DNA of 6,161 nucleotides from Caldifarciminota bacterium RBG_13_43_14 (GTDB lineage Bacteria > Hydrothermota > Tepidihabitantia > SM23-42): contig MEUM01000138.1 of assembly GCA_001771735.1 (NCBI GenBank), positions 9,267-15,427 on the forward strand, read 5' to 3'. The position numbers were made by a program, and so were the translations under genes. The stretch's first letter is position 1; the number at the start of each line of letters is the position of its first letter. Of the stretch, positions 1 to 6,161 are shown in pieces. The notes below the pieces were generated by a model. That model saw nothing but the letters and a program-made list of their open reading frames with translations. It ran no database searches and was not told the origin of the DNA.

Positions 1-1206
1 GCCGATGAGGCCGTATGTATCGGTCCGGCGCCGAGCAAAAACAGCTACCTCAATATCACCCAGATCATCAGTGCGGCCGAAGTAACCGGAGCGAAGGCGA
101 TTCATCCCGGCTATGGTTTTCTAGCCGAAAATCCTGAATTTGCTGAAATATGCGAGTCCTGCGGCATTATCTTCATCGGACCTAAAGCTGATCATATAAG
201 ACTGATGGGGGATAAAATAAAGGCAAAACAGACGATGGCCAAAGCCGGCATTAAAGGCATCCCCGGGAGTACTGGAGCGATATCAGGTTTAAAAGATGCT
301 AAGAAACTGGCAAACGATATTAAATACCCGGTAATTCTAAAAGCAGCTTCAGGCGGGGGCGGTAAGGGCATGCGAATCGCCAGAAATGATGAGGAGCTCG
401 AAACCGGATTCCGTATTGCACAAGCTGAGGCAAAGGCGGCCTTCAATGACAGTCGTCTCTATGTAGAAAAATTCATTACTCAACCAAGACACATTGAAGT
501 ACAAATACTTGGTGATGAAAATGGCAATGTCATCGCGCTTGGTGAACGGGAATGTTCTATTCAGCGCCGACATCAAAAACTGATCGAAGAAGCACCATCG
601 CCGGGAGTTGATGACAATATCCGTGCTAATCTGCTTACAATAGCAATCAACGCGGTTCAGAATATAAAATACCAATCAGTTGGAACGATCGAATTTTTAA
701 TGGATAGGAATAAGAATTTCTATTTTATGGAAATGAACACACGCATTCAGGTTGAGCATCCGGTCACTGAAATGGTAACAGGCGTTGATATCTTAAAAGA
801 ACAGATAAAAATCGCACAAGGCGAAAAACTGTCGATCAAACAAGATGATATTAAGATCGTGGGCCATGCGATCGAATGCCGGATAAATGCTGAAGACCCG
901 GATAATAAATTTGTACCGATGCCGGGTAGAGTAAATTTCTTTCATATGCCCCAGGGATTGGGTATACGCTTTGACACCCATATATTTGCCGGTTATGTCT
1001 TCCCATCCGCATACGATTCATTGATCGGTAAATTAATTACCTATGGAAAAACTCGTGAAGAAGCGATTGCCCGCATGAAACGTGCCCTGGAAGAACTCGT
1101 AATCGAAGGCTTAAAAACAACCATAAAATTTCATCAAAAAGTTATGACCAATGAGAAATTTATTAAAGGAGATATATCAACTCACTTTATAGAAGAAATG
1201 ATGTAG
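1..1206 (+). CDS. accC: Biotin carboxylase subunit of acetyl-CoA carboxylase, 5'-truncated by the window edge
   Basis: The frame is open from base 1 to the TAG at 1204-1206, giving 401 residues. The first visible residues (ADEAVCIGPAPSKNSYLN) match Escherichia coli AccC from about residue 45, so about 44 N-terminal residues lie off the left edge. The enzyme carboxylates biotin on the carrier protein (AccB) using ATP and bicarbonate, in the cytoplasm. ATP-grasp hallmarks, in visible-residue numbering, are K72 (MGDK), K114 before the glycine-rich loop SGGGGKGM (117-124), K193 in RRHQK, E244/N246/R248 in EMNTRIQVEHP, and R294 in ECRINAEDP, the counterpart of E. coli R338. No key residue is missing. 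The C-terminus (FIEEMM) ends where stand-alone AccC proteins end, with no fused carrier or transferase domain. A pyruvate or propionyl carboxylase biotin-carboxylase subunit is possible, because the paralogues are similar and the partner genes are not visible. The ATG at 205 is internal, since homology continues well upstream. Confidence 0.96.
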   Translation, partial: ADEAVCIGPAPSKNSYLNITQIISAAEVTGAKAIHPGYGFLAENPEFAEICESCGIIFIGPKADHIRLMGDKIKAKQTMAKAGIKGIPGSTGAISGLKDAKKLANDIKYPVILKAASGGGGKGMRIARNDEELETGFRIAQAEAKAAFNDSRLYVEKFITQPRHIEVQILGDENGNVIALGERECSIQRRHQKLIEEAPSPGVDDNIRANLLTIAINAVQNIKYQSVGTIEFLMDRNKNFYFMEMNTRIQVEHPVTEMVTGVDILKEQIKIAQGEKLSIKQDDIKIVGHAIECRINAEDPDNKFVPMPGRVNFFHMPQGLGIRFDTHIFAGYVFPSAYDSLIGKLITYGKTREEAIARMKRALEELVIEGLKTTIKFHQKVMTNEKFIKGDISTHFIEEMM

Positions 1207-1209
1207 ATA

Positions 1210-1300
1210 CGCTAATCGCTACACGCTAAGCGCTAATCGGCATAAAACCGTAGTCCTGATGTTTGGAAGTTTCTATGTTGTTTTTTATCCCCGATTAGCG
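1210..1300. repeat. Intergenic inverted repeat with CGCTAA-rich left part
   Basis: CGCTAATCGG at 1231-1240 is exactly complementary to CCGATTAGCG at 1291-1300. A second arm inside it pairs ATAAAA (1242-1247) with TTTTAT (1283-1288), separated from the first by a 1x2 internal loop, so a 16-bp imperfect stem could close a 35-nt loop. The left side also carries CGCTAA three times, at 1210-1215, 1224-1229 and 1231-1236. It starts four bases after the accC stop. No T-run follows the right arm directly, so it is not a textbook intrinsic terminator. It may be a small dispersed repeat of the genome or a processing or 3'-end structure for accC mRNA; both are inferences. Confidence 0.6.
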
Positions 1301-1322
1301 AGTACCGTTTACTGAGTACCGT
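1300..1322 (+). repeat. Two direct copies of GAGTACCGT ahead of the carA promoter
   Basis: GAGTACCGT occurs at 1300-1308 and again at 1314-1322, with start points 14 bp apart. The second copy ends one base before a T6 tract (1324-1329) and 9 bp before the carA -35 box. This position would suit an activator or repressor site acting on carA, but no known operator is recognised. The copies could equally belong to the repetitive element immediately upstream. Confidence 0.45.
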
Positions 1323-1331
1323 CTTTTTTCC

Positions 1332-1359
1332 TTGACACCAACCACGATCTGGATATAAT
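1332..1359 (+). promoter_or_regulatory. Sigma70-type promoter for carAB, near-leaderless
   Basis: TTGACA (1332-1337) and TATAAT (1354-1359) are both perfect consensus hexamers, separated by 16 bp, with a T6 tract at 1324-1329 just upstream of the -35 box. The expected start point, 6-9 bases after the -10 box, falls at about 1365-1368. That leaves only a few untranslated bases before the carA ATG at 1371. No Shine-Dalgarno sequence can fit in such a leader, so the carA mRNA is probably leaderless or nearly so. There is also no room for an attenuator or riboswitch; any control would act at initiation or upstream. Confidence 0.85.
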
Positions 1360-1370
1360 GAATTTTTAGA

Positions 1371-2465
1371 ATGCAAAACGCACTCCTCATACTCGAGGAT
1401 GGAACGATAATCAAAGGCAAAACAACAAGTACATCCCGTTCGGTGATATACGGCGAAGTTGTTTTTAATACTTCAATGACCGGATATGTAGAAGCATTTT
1501 CCGATCCCTCATACGCCGGACAGATCCTGATAATGACATATCCATTGATCGGCAATTATGGCCTACAACGTCGTCATTATGAATCATCGAAAATACAAAT
1601 ACGTGGTCTTGTAGTCAAAGAACTATGCCAACTTTCCTATCGCAACAAGAGATTGCAATCAACGTTAAACGAAGAAAATATCCCTTTCCTCTTTGATGTC
1701 GATACCCGCGCATTAACTTTGCGGATCAGGGAGAACGGAACCATGAAAGGCTTTCTTTTAACCAACCCATTATCGAGGATATCAATAGAAAGGAAGGTCG
1801 CTGAATTGAAAGTTCGCGCTCATCCCGACAGTGAAAATCTTGTCGCCCGAGTATCAACTAAAAAACCACGGTTCTTGCTAAATCGGAAAAAAACAAAGGT
1901 CGTGTTGATGGATTTTGGAGTGAAATCGAGTATTATTAGAAACCTATCCAGGTTCGCATCAATAGTAGTTGTCCCTTATAATACCGATATAAAGACAATA
2001 ATCAAATATAAACCTCATGCCATCGTGCTTTCTAATGGCCCAGGGGACCCTGAACACCCTAAATTGAAAGCAACCAGCATACGGACCATCGCCAATCTAT
2101 TTGGACTTTATCCTATTTTTGGCATATGTCTTGGTCATCAATTATTGAGCGTAGCCCTCGGTTTGAAGACCTATAAACTAAAATTTGGACATCGAGGCAG
2201 TAATCATGCGGTAAAAAACACACTTACGGGAAGAATCTATATAACATCCCAAAATCACGGTTATGCGGTTCGGCCCGAAGTAAACAATGGTACAGAAGTG
2301 GAATGGCTAAATGTTAACGATAGTACAGTTGAGGGTATTCGTAATGTGAAACTCGGCATCTATTCAGTGCAGTTCCACCCAGAAGCAGCACCAGGACCAT
2401 ACGATACAACTTTTCTCTTCAAAGAATTCGTTCATCGAGTCCAATGCCAAAAAGAAAAGACATAA
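1371..2465 (+). CDS. carA: Carbamoyl-phosphate synthase small (glutamine amidotransferase) subunit
   Basis: This 364-residue protein, slightly shorter than the 382-residue E. coli subunit, hydrolyses glutamine and passes ammonia to CarB for carbamoyl-phosphate synthesis. Residues 1 to about 130 are the CPSase small-chain N-terminal domain, shown by LLILEDGT, GEVVFNTSMTGYVEAFSDPS, YPLIGNYG and DVDTRALTLRIRENGTMKG. Residues from about 175 form a class I glutamine amidotransferase domain: MDFGVKSSIIRNL, LSNGPGDP, the nucleophile elbow GICLGHQ with C253, FGHRGSNHAVKN, TSQNHGYAV, and QFHPEAAPGP supplying H336 and E338. The Cys-His-Glu triad is intact. The start at 1371 is chosen because the family begins a few residues before LEDGT and because the -10 box lies just upstream. 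No Shine-Dalgarno sequence is present. The end overlaps carB by 22 bp, as expected for co-expression of a 1:1 complex. Identification is firm. Confidence 0.97.
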   Translation: MQNALLILEDGTIIKGKTTSTSRSVIYGEVVFNTSMTGYVEAFSDPSYAGQILIMTYPLIGNYGLQRRHYESSKIQIRGLVVKELCQLSYRNKRLQSTLNEENIPFLFDVDTRALTLRIRENGTMKGFLLTNPLSRISIERKVAELKVRAHPDSENLVARVSTKKPRFLLNRKKTKVVLMDFGVKSSIIRNLSRFASIVVVPYNTDIKTIIKYKPHAIVLSNGPGDPEHPKLKATSIRTIANLFGLYPIFGICLGHQLLSVALGLKTYKLKFGHRGSNHAVKNTLTGRIYITSQNHGYAVRPEVNNGTEVEWLNVNDSTVEGIRNVKLGIYSVQFHPEAAPGPYDTTFLFKEFVHRVQCQKEKT

Positions 2466-5400
2466 AGAAACTGGTAATCATTGGGTCCGGACCGATCGTA
2501 ATCGGGCAGGGCGCCGAGTTTGACTTCTCTGGATCACAAGCAAGCCGCGCGTTACGTGAAGAAGGATACCAGACAGTTATCATCAACTCGAACCCGGCAA
2601 CAATACAGACTGATCTAGATTCAGCTGATATCGTTTATATAGAGCCCCTCGAGATGAATACTGTCGCTCATATACTCAAGAGAGAAAAGCCGGATGGACT
2701 CCTCCCCGGTTTCGGTGGACAGACAGCACTAAATCTAGCATGTCAGCTGGCTAAGAACAAATACCTGAAAAAGCTTGGTGTGGAACTGCTCGGGTCAACG
2801 TATGAGACCATAGAAATGGCGGAGAACCGTGAAGCATTCAGACAGCTGATGAACCGCATCAAGGAACCGATTCCGATAAGCTTCGCCTGCAGTAATTTCG
2901 ATGAAATCCAATATGCTTTGAATAAAATAAAATACCCGGTTCTAGTACGTCCGGCTTACACACTGGGTGGATCAGGGAGTGGCGTAGCAAATTCATGGTC
3001 TGAATTGCAGGAGATCGCTGGTGCTGGACTCAGGCAATCACCCATAAATCAAATCTTGATTGAAGAAAATCTGTTGGGCTGGAAAGAATTTGAATATGAG
3101 GTCATGAGGGATAGCAATGATAACTGCATTACTATCTGCAGTATGGAAAATATCAATCCAATGGGAATCCACACCGGCGAAAGTATAGTAGTAGCACCTG
3201 CGCAAACGCTTACTGATCGAGAGAATCAAATGCTCCGTTCGATTAGCTTGAAGATCATTCGAGCCCTCAAGATATGCGGCGGCTGTAATATCCAATTTGC
3301 CGTACATCCTCATCGCTGGCAGTACCGAGTAATTGAAGTAAACCCGCGCGTCTCGCGCTCCTCCGCACTGGCATCAAAAGCTACTGGTTATCCGATCGCA
3401 CGGGTTAGTGCTAAGATCGCAGTCGGTATGACGCTTGATGAGATCCCGAACGCGGTAACCAAAAATACTTATGCCGCTTTTGAACCTGCCCTGGACTATG
3501 TGGTTGTGAAGATCCCGAGATGGCCATTTGATAAATTCCCAACCGTGAACCGTCAGATTACAACCCAGATGAAATCGACCGGAGAAGCAATGGCGATCGG
3601 AAGTACGCTTGAAGAAACATTAATGAAAGCAATCCGCGCTTTAGAAATAAATCAATACGGGATTGAACCGGAACCGATTATTGAATACCAACTAATACGT
3701 GAGCTCCAACAATCGACCGATCGTTTGATATTCTGCATAGCTGAAGCATTAAGACGTGGGTACACTATCGAGAAAATAGCCGATCTCACAATGATCGACC
3801 ACTTTTTCATCAGCAAAATCTCGAATCTCGTTAATCTGGAAAAAAAATTGAAATCACATAGCTTGGAACACGAGCTCTTATTACAAGCTAAAAAATACGG
3901 TTTTTCAGACCGTGAAATAAAACGGATAACCGGTATGCCTGAAGATAAAATCCGATTGAAAAGACGTCAAGAAAAAATCTCACCAGTTTATAACATGGTC
4001 GATACGTGCGCGGGTGAATTTGCTGCGGTCACTCCTTATTATTATTCAACCTATCATTCTCTGCCGCGACCATCAATCATCACTGCCAAAAGAAAGAAAC
4101 GCGTGTTGATTATCGGCTCCGGTCCGATACGAATTGGACAGGGTATTGAATTCGATTATTGTTGCGTTCACGCGGCAATGTCAGTAAGGGATGCTGGATA
4201 TGAGGCGATCATGATGAACAGCAATCCCGAAACCGTTTCAACCGATTTCGATGTATCAACACGCCTATATTTTGAACCATTGACATTGGAAGATGTTATA
4301 AGCGTTATTAAGCATGAAAAATGCGACAGTATTATACTTCAGTTTGGCGGGCAAACCTCGATCAATCTGGCAATGCCACTGTCAAAATGTGTGAAGAACC
4401 ATGAACTGGATATTAAGTTTCTCGGTACAAAACCATCCGATGTCCATCGTGCTGAAGATCGCAGACTTTTTTCCGACATGCTCGCACGGCAGGGAATCAA
4501 ACATCCAAAATATGGAACGGGCGATACTTACGATTCAGTAAAATCTGTTGCCCGACTTATCGGTTACCCGGTCATTGTTCGCCCCAGCTATGTTCTTGGT
4601 GGTCGGGCCATGGAGATCGTATATGAAGAAGAGGGTCTTGCTCAATACATAGAAGCTGCTGTCAAAGTATCTCAAGAACATCCGGTACTCGTTGATAAAT
4701 ACATTGCGGATGCGATCGAAGTCGATGTCGATGCCTTATGCGACGGTAAAGATATATATATTGCAGGCATAATGGAGCATATCGAGGAAGCCGGCGTACA
4801 TTCGGGCGATTCTTACTCGGTGATGCCACCAAGAACATTATCTCGCAGCATTATCAAAAAAATTAAAAAAATCACCTGGAAAATCGCATGCGGGCTTAGA
4901 ACTAGAGGATTAATAAACATCCAATACGCAATAAGAGACAATGATGTATTTGTACTTGAAGCTAACCCCCGGGCTTCTCGCACTGTACCATATGTGTCTA
5001 AAACGATCGGTATCCCCCTGGCGAAAATCGCCACTCATATTATGCTTGGCACTTCCATTAAGACCTTGAAAATCAAAAATATTCTCAAGGATCGTTTAGC
5101 CTTACCATTTGTTTCTATAAAAGGACCGGTATTTCCATTTTTAAAACTACCCGGGGTTGATCCAATTCTTGGACCGGAGATGAAGTCAACCGGAGAAATA
5201 ATGGCAATTGACCGTAATTTCGGTGCCGCCTACTATAAAGCCATTTTGAGCGATAATAAATTTTATAAGGAAGGAACTGTCTATATTACGGTTCGAGATA
5301 CGGATAAACCACGGATCGTGAATATCGTCCGTGAACTAAAGGCGCTACGTTTTAAAATCGTCGCAACCAAAGGAACTGTAGATTATCTTAAAAAACGCGG

Positions 5401-5671
5401 AATCGGGGTGAAAACGGTCTATCGCATAAGTGAACATAAATCGCCGAACGCACTCGATCTAATGCGAGCCAATAAGATACAATTGATCATCAATACACCG
5501 ACCCAATCTTTCCGAGCAAAACGTGATGGATATTTAATGCGAAGACTTGCCGTTGAGTTGAATATACCATTTATCACTGCCCTGACCTCGGCCTGGGCTG
5601 AGATCGAAGCAATAAAATATGCGAAGCATTCACATCTGACAATCAGACCACTCGCCGAATATTATCATTAA
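2444..5671 (+). CDS. carB: Carbamoyl-phosphate synthase large subunit
   Basis: This 1075-residue protein (E. coli has 1073) makes carbamoyl phosphate from bicarbonate, CarA-derived ammonia and two ATP. Residues 1 to about 400 are the carboxyphosphate half: GSGPIVIGQGAEFDFSG, NSNPATIQTD, RPAYTLGGSGSG, ENLLGWKEFEYEV, MGIHTGES and EVNPRVSRSSALASKATG, with E298, N300 and R302 as metal/ATP ligands. About 400-550 is the oligomerisation domain, ending at VYNMVDTCAGEFAA. From about 553 the second ATP-grasp half repeats the pattern (GSGPIRIGQGIEFDYCCVHA, RPSYVLGGRAMEIVY, EHIEEAGVHSGDS, LEANPRASRTVP with E839 and N841) and phosphorylates carbamate. About 940-1075 is the MGS-like allosteric domain, with T975, T978 and N1017 at positions that bind UMP in E. 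coli. The start (MPKRKDIKK) closely matches the E. coli N-terminus (MPKRTDIKS). It has no clear Shine-Dalgarno sequence and lies inside the carA 3' end, so translational coupling is likely. All core catalytic motifs are intact. Confidence 0.98.
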   Translation: MPKRKDIKKLVIIGSGPIVIGQGAEFDFSGSQASRALREEGYQTVIINSNPATIQTDLDSADIVYIEPLEMNTVAHILKREKPDGLLPGFGGQTALNLACQLAKNKYLKKLGVELLGSTYETIEMAENREAFRQLMNRIKEPIPISFACSNFDEIQYALNKIKYPVLVRPAYTLGGSGSGVANSWSELQEIAGAGLRQSPINQILIEENLLGWKEFEYEVMRDSNDNCITICSMENINPMGIHTGESIVVAPAQTLTDRENQMLRSISLKIIRALKICGGCNIQFAVHPHRWQYRVIEVNPRVSRSSALASKATGYPIARVSAKIAVGMTLDEIPNAVTKNTYAAFEPALDYVVVKIPRWPFDKFPTVNRQITTQMKSTGEAMAIGSTLEETLMKAIRALEINQYGIEPEPIIEYQLIRELQQSTDRLIFCIAEALRRGYTIEKIADLTMIDHFFISKISNLVNLEKKLKSHSLEHELLLQAKKYGFSDREIKRITGMPEDKIRLKRRQEKISPVYNMVDTCAGEFAAVTPYYYSTYHSLPRPSIITAKRKKRVLIIGSGPIRIGQGIEFDYCCVHAAMSVRDAGYEAIMMNSNPETVSTDFDVSTRLYFEPLTLEDVISVIKHEKCDSIILQFGGQTSINLAMPLSKCVKNHELDIKFLGTKPSDVHRAEDRRLFSDMLARQGIKHPKYGTGDTYDSVKSVARLIGYPVIVRPSYVLGGRAMEIVYEEEGLAQYIEAAVKVSQEHPVLVDKYIADAIEVDVDALCDGKDIYIAGIMEHIEEAGVHSGDSYSVMPPRTLSRSIIKKIKKITWKIACGLRTRGLINIQYAIRDNDVFVLEANPRASRTVPYVSKTIGIPLAKIATHIMLGTSIKTLKIKNILKDRLALPFVSIKGPVFPFLKLPGVDPILGPEMKSTGEIMAIDRNFGAAYYKAILSDNKFYKEGTVYITVRDTDKPRIVNIVRELKALRFKIVATKGTVDYLKKRGIGVKTVYRISEHKSPNALDLMRANKIQLIINTPTQSFRAKRDGYLMRRLAVELNIPFITALTSAWAEIEAIKYAKHSHLTIRPLAEYYH

Positions 5672-5684
5672 GAACTGTTTTTTC

Positions 5685-5712
5685 TTGACTTTTAACATTT
5701 ATTCCATATAAT
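5685..5712 (+). promoter_or_regulatory. Sigma70-type promoter for the GIY-YIG-like gene, leaderless design
   Basis: TTGACT (5685-5690) and TATAAT (5707-5712) are separated by 16 bp, with a T6 tract at 5678-5683 immediately upstream. This repeats the carA promoter design, including T6, one or two C residues, then TTGAC. The -10 box ends 5 bp before the ATG at 5718, so transcription should start at or within a base or two of that ATG. The mRNA would then be leaderless. The small gene is therefore probably transcribed independently of carAB. Confidence 0.82.
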
Positions 5713-5717
5713 TATGC

Positions 5718-6020
5718 ATGCCGATCGATGATAAATGGCGCAAGCTAATACCTGAACAGATACAAAATCTACCTGACTATCCCGGAGTCTTTGAGTTCAC
5801 CGATATTCTTCAAGAAAATGTACTTTTTATTGGTTATGCTGAAAGCCTTATTCAGGCTATCCTCCAAATAGTTGAGAAAAAACCCCTTGAATATGCGGGA
5901 ATCACCTTTTTTCGCTTTAAAGCGACCAATGAGTATAATAATGAACTCAAGCAATTGCTCGATGAATTTCAGCAAAAATATAATAAACTTCCCGTGATAA
6001 ATGAAAAACTGAAATCTTAG
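5718..6020 (+). CDS. Small GIY-YIG-like domain protein, probably without nuclease activity
   Basis: This 100-residue protein looks like a single compact GIY-YIG-type fold. PGVFEF (22-27) and VLFIG (35-39) sit where UvrC-type domains have PGVYxF and xxYIG. A helix follows (AESLIQAILQIV, 41-52), then a strand ITFFRFKAT (62-70), a helix to about residue 88, and LPVIN (91-95) in place of the terminal PxYN. I recognise the overall pattern (W-R near the N-terminus, LP..PGVxEF, then a LLDEFQQKYNKLPVIN ending) as typical of short stand-alone GIY-YIG-like proteins, from memory and without a search. Both signature tyrosines are phenylalanine here (F25, F37) and the helix arginine appears to be A47, so cleavage activity is doubtful; a nucleic-acid-binding or structural role is an inference. 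The protein has no signal peptide or membrane segment. The start at 5718 is set by the promoter directly upstream. The out-of-frame ATG at 5714 gives only five codons. Confidence 0.78.
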   Translation: MPIDDKWRKLIPEQIQNLPDYPGVFEFTDILQENVLFIGYAESLIQAILQIVEKKPLEYAGITFFRFKATNEYNNELKQLLDEFQQKYNKLPVINEKLKS

Positions 6021-6051
6021 CGCTATATTAGATTTTTTACCGCTCTAAGAT
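6014..6051. repeat. Inverted repeat across the stop codon of the GIY-YIG-like gene
   Basis: ATCTTAG (6014-6020, including the TAG stop) is complementary to CTAAGAT (6045-6051), and two more C-G pairs form past a two-base bulge. The loop contains a T6 run (6033-6038), but no T-run follows the right arm, so termination here is weakly supported. The 8-bp palindrome TAGCGCTA lies at 6018-6025. CTTAGCGCTA (6016-6025) differs by one base from CTAAGCGCTA in the accC-carA spacer (1226-1235), hinting at a shared intergenic motif. Confidence 0.4.
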
Positions 6052-6083
6052 CGGGTAGTTTATCTTAAAAACCACTATATTGG

Positions 6084-6118
6084 GTAGATCTACTTGATCT
6101 TATCTACTTTGATCTTTA
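6084..6118. repeat. Palindrome plus imperfect tandem repeat in the AT-rich tail
   Basis: GTAGATCTAC at 6084-6093 is a perfect 10-bp palindrome. Overlapping it, CTACTTGATCTTAT (6090-6103) is followed directly by CTACTTTGATCTTTA (6104-6118), two adjacent copies differing by small changes. GGGTAG also occurs twice, at 6053-6058 and 6082-6087. The block lies between the small gene and a promoter-like sequence at the window end, where an operator for the next gene could lie. No known binding site is recognised and chance in AT-rich DNA cannot be excluded. Confidence 0.4.
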
Positions 6119-6129
6119 CCAGTCCTAGA

Positions 6130-6157
6130 TTTGCATCTTTCTGACAGACTATATAAT
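6130..6157 (+). promoter_or_regulatory. Probable promoter of a gene starting beyond the window
   Basis: TATAAT at 6152-6157 is a perfect -10 hexamer. TTTGCA at 6130-6135, 16 bp upstream, matches four of six -35 positions. The spacer length equals that of the two stronger promoters in this window, and the only sequence left is four bases (AAAT). By analogy, a plus-strand start codon would be expected within about 15 bp past the right edge. Confidence 0.5.
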
Positions 6158-6161
6158 AAAT

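Noticed and set aside
192..675. Minus-strand open frames of 84 and 108 codons inside accC
   Set aside because: They lie antisense to strongly conserved accC sequence, have low-complexity or unrecognisable translations, and show no supporting start signals.
205..1206. ATG at 205 as the start of accC
   Set aside because: The same frame is open back to base 1 and codes for conserved AccC sequence (IGPAPS, HPGYGFLAEN), so the ATG is internal and the true start is outside the window.
1279..1329. Intrinsic terminator of accC at the T-runs 1281-1286 or 1324-1329
   Set aside because: No stable GC-rich hairpin directly precedes either T-run. The first lies mostly in the inner arm of the inverted repeat and the second looks like part of the carA promoter upstream element.
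1295..1555. Minus-strand open frame spanning the carA start
   Set aside because: It is antisense to the conserved CarA N-terminus and the carA promoter, and its translation resembles no known protein.
3038..5034. Minus-strand open frames within carB (3038-3313 and 4813-5034)
   Set aside because: Both are shadows of conserved ATP-grasp coding sequence on the other strand.
5672..5684. Intrinsic terminator of carB at the T6 run 5678-5683
   Set aside because: No hairpin of useful strength lies before it, and the T6 sits just ahead of the -35 box exactly as in the carA promoter.
5769..5975. Minus-strand open frame antisense to the small gene
   Set aside because: The plus-strand frame has a near-consensus promoter and a recognisable domain pattern; the antisense frame has neither.
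6021..6161. tRNA or structured small RNA in the tail
   Set aside because: No cloverleaf, T-loop motif or other recognisable RNA family; the pairing seen is short and AT-rich.

Overview
The window is about 6.2 kb of gene-dense bacterial sequence, all coded on the plus strand. It holds the 3' nine-tenths of accC (biotin carboxylase), then a complete carA-carB pair (both subunits of carbamoyl-phosphate synthase), then a small gene for a 100-residue GIY-YIG-like protein. It ends in a short non-coding tail that appears to finish with the promoter of a gene beyond the window. Moderately AT-rich composition, standard bacterial two-subunit CPSase and sigma70-like promoters indicate a bacterium. The missing Shine-Dalgarno sequences and promoters sitting against start codons suggest a lineage that uses leaderless or SD-independent initiation. 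A candidate-phylum bacterium (for example WOR-3-like) is possible, but the sequence does not settle taxonomy.

Layout: 1-1206, accC without its first ~44 codons, reading through the left edge. 1207-1370, a 164-bp spacer with CGCTAA-rich repeats, a long inverted repeat, two GAGTACCGT copies and a perfect-consensus promoter (TTGACA, 16 bp, TATAAT) ending 11 bp before the carA ATG. 1371-2465 carA and 2444-5671 carB overlap by 22 bp and look co-transcribed and translationally coupled. 5672-5717, a 46-bp gap almost filled by a second promoter of the same design. 5718-6020, the small GIY-YIG-like gene. 6021-6161, an AT-rich tail with short repeats and a third TATAAT-type promoter.

Function: AccC carboxylates biotin on the carrier protein, the first half-reaction of acetyl-CoA carboxylase in fatty-acid synthesis. 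CarA releases ammonia from glutamine and CarB combines it with bicarbonate and two ATP to make carbamoyl phosphate for pyrimidines and arginine. AccC and CarB are both bicarbonate-activating ATP-grasp enzymes, but the promoter between them argues for separate transcription units. The small protein has no evident link to either pathway. I see no mobile element, CRISPR array, tRNA or rRNA. The main genes are housekeeping; the most notable signals are the repeated leaderless-type promoter layout, the catalytically degenerate GIY-YIG-like protein and the intergenic repeats.
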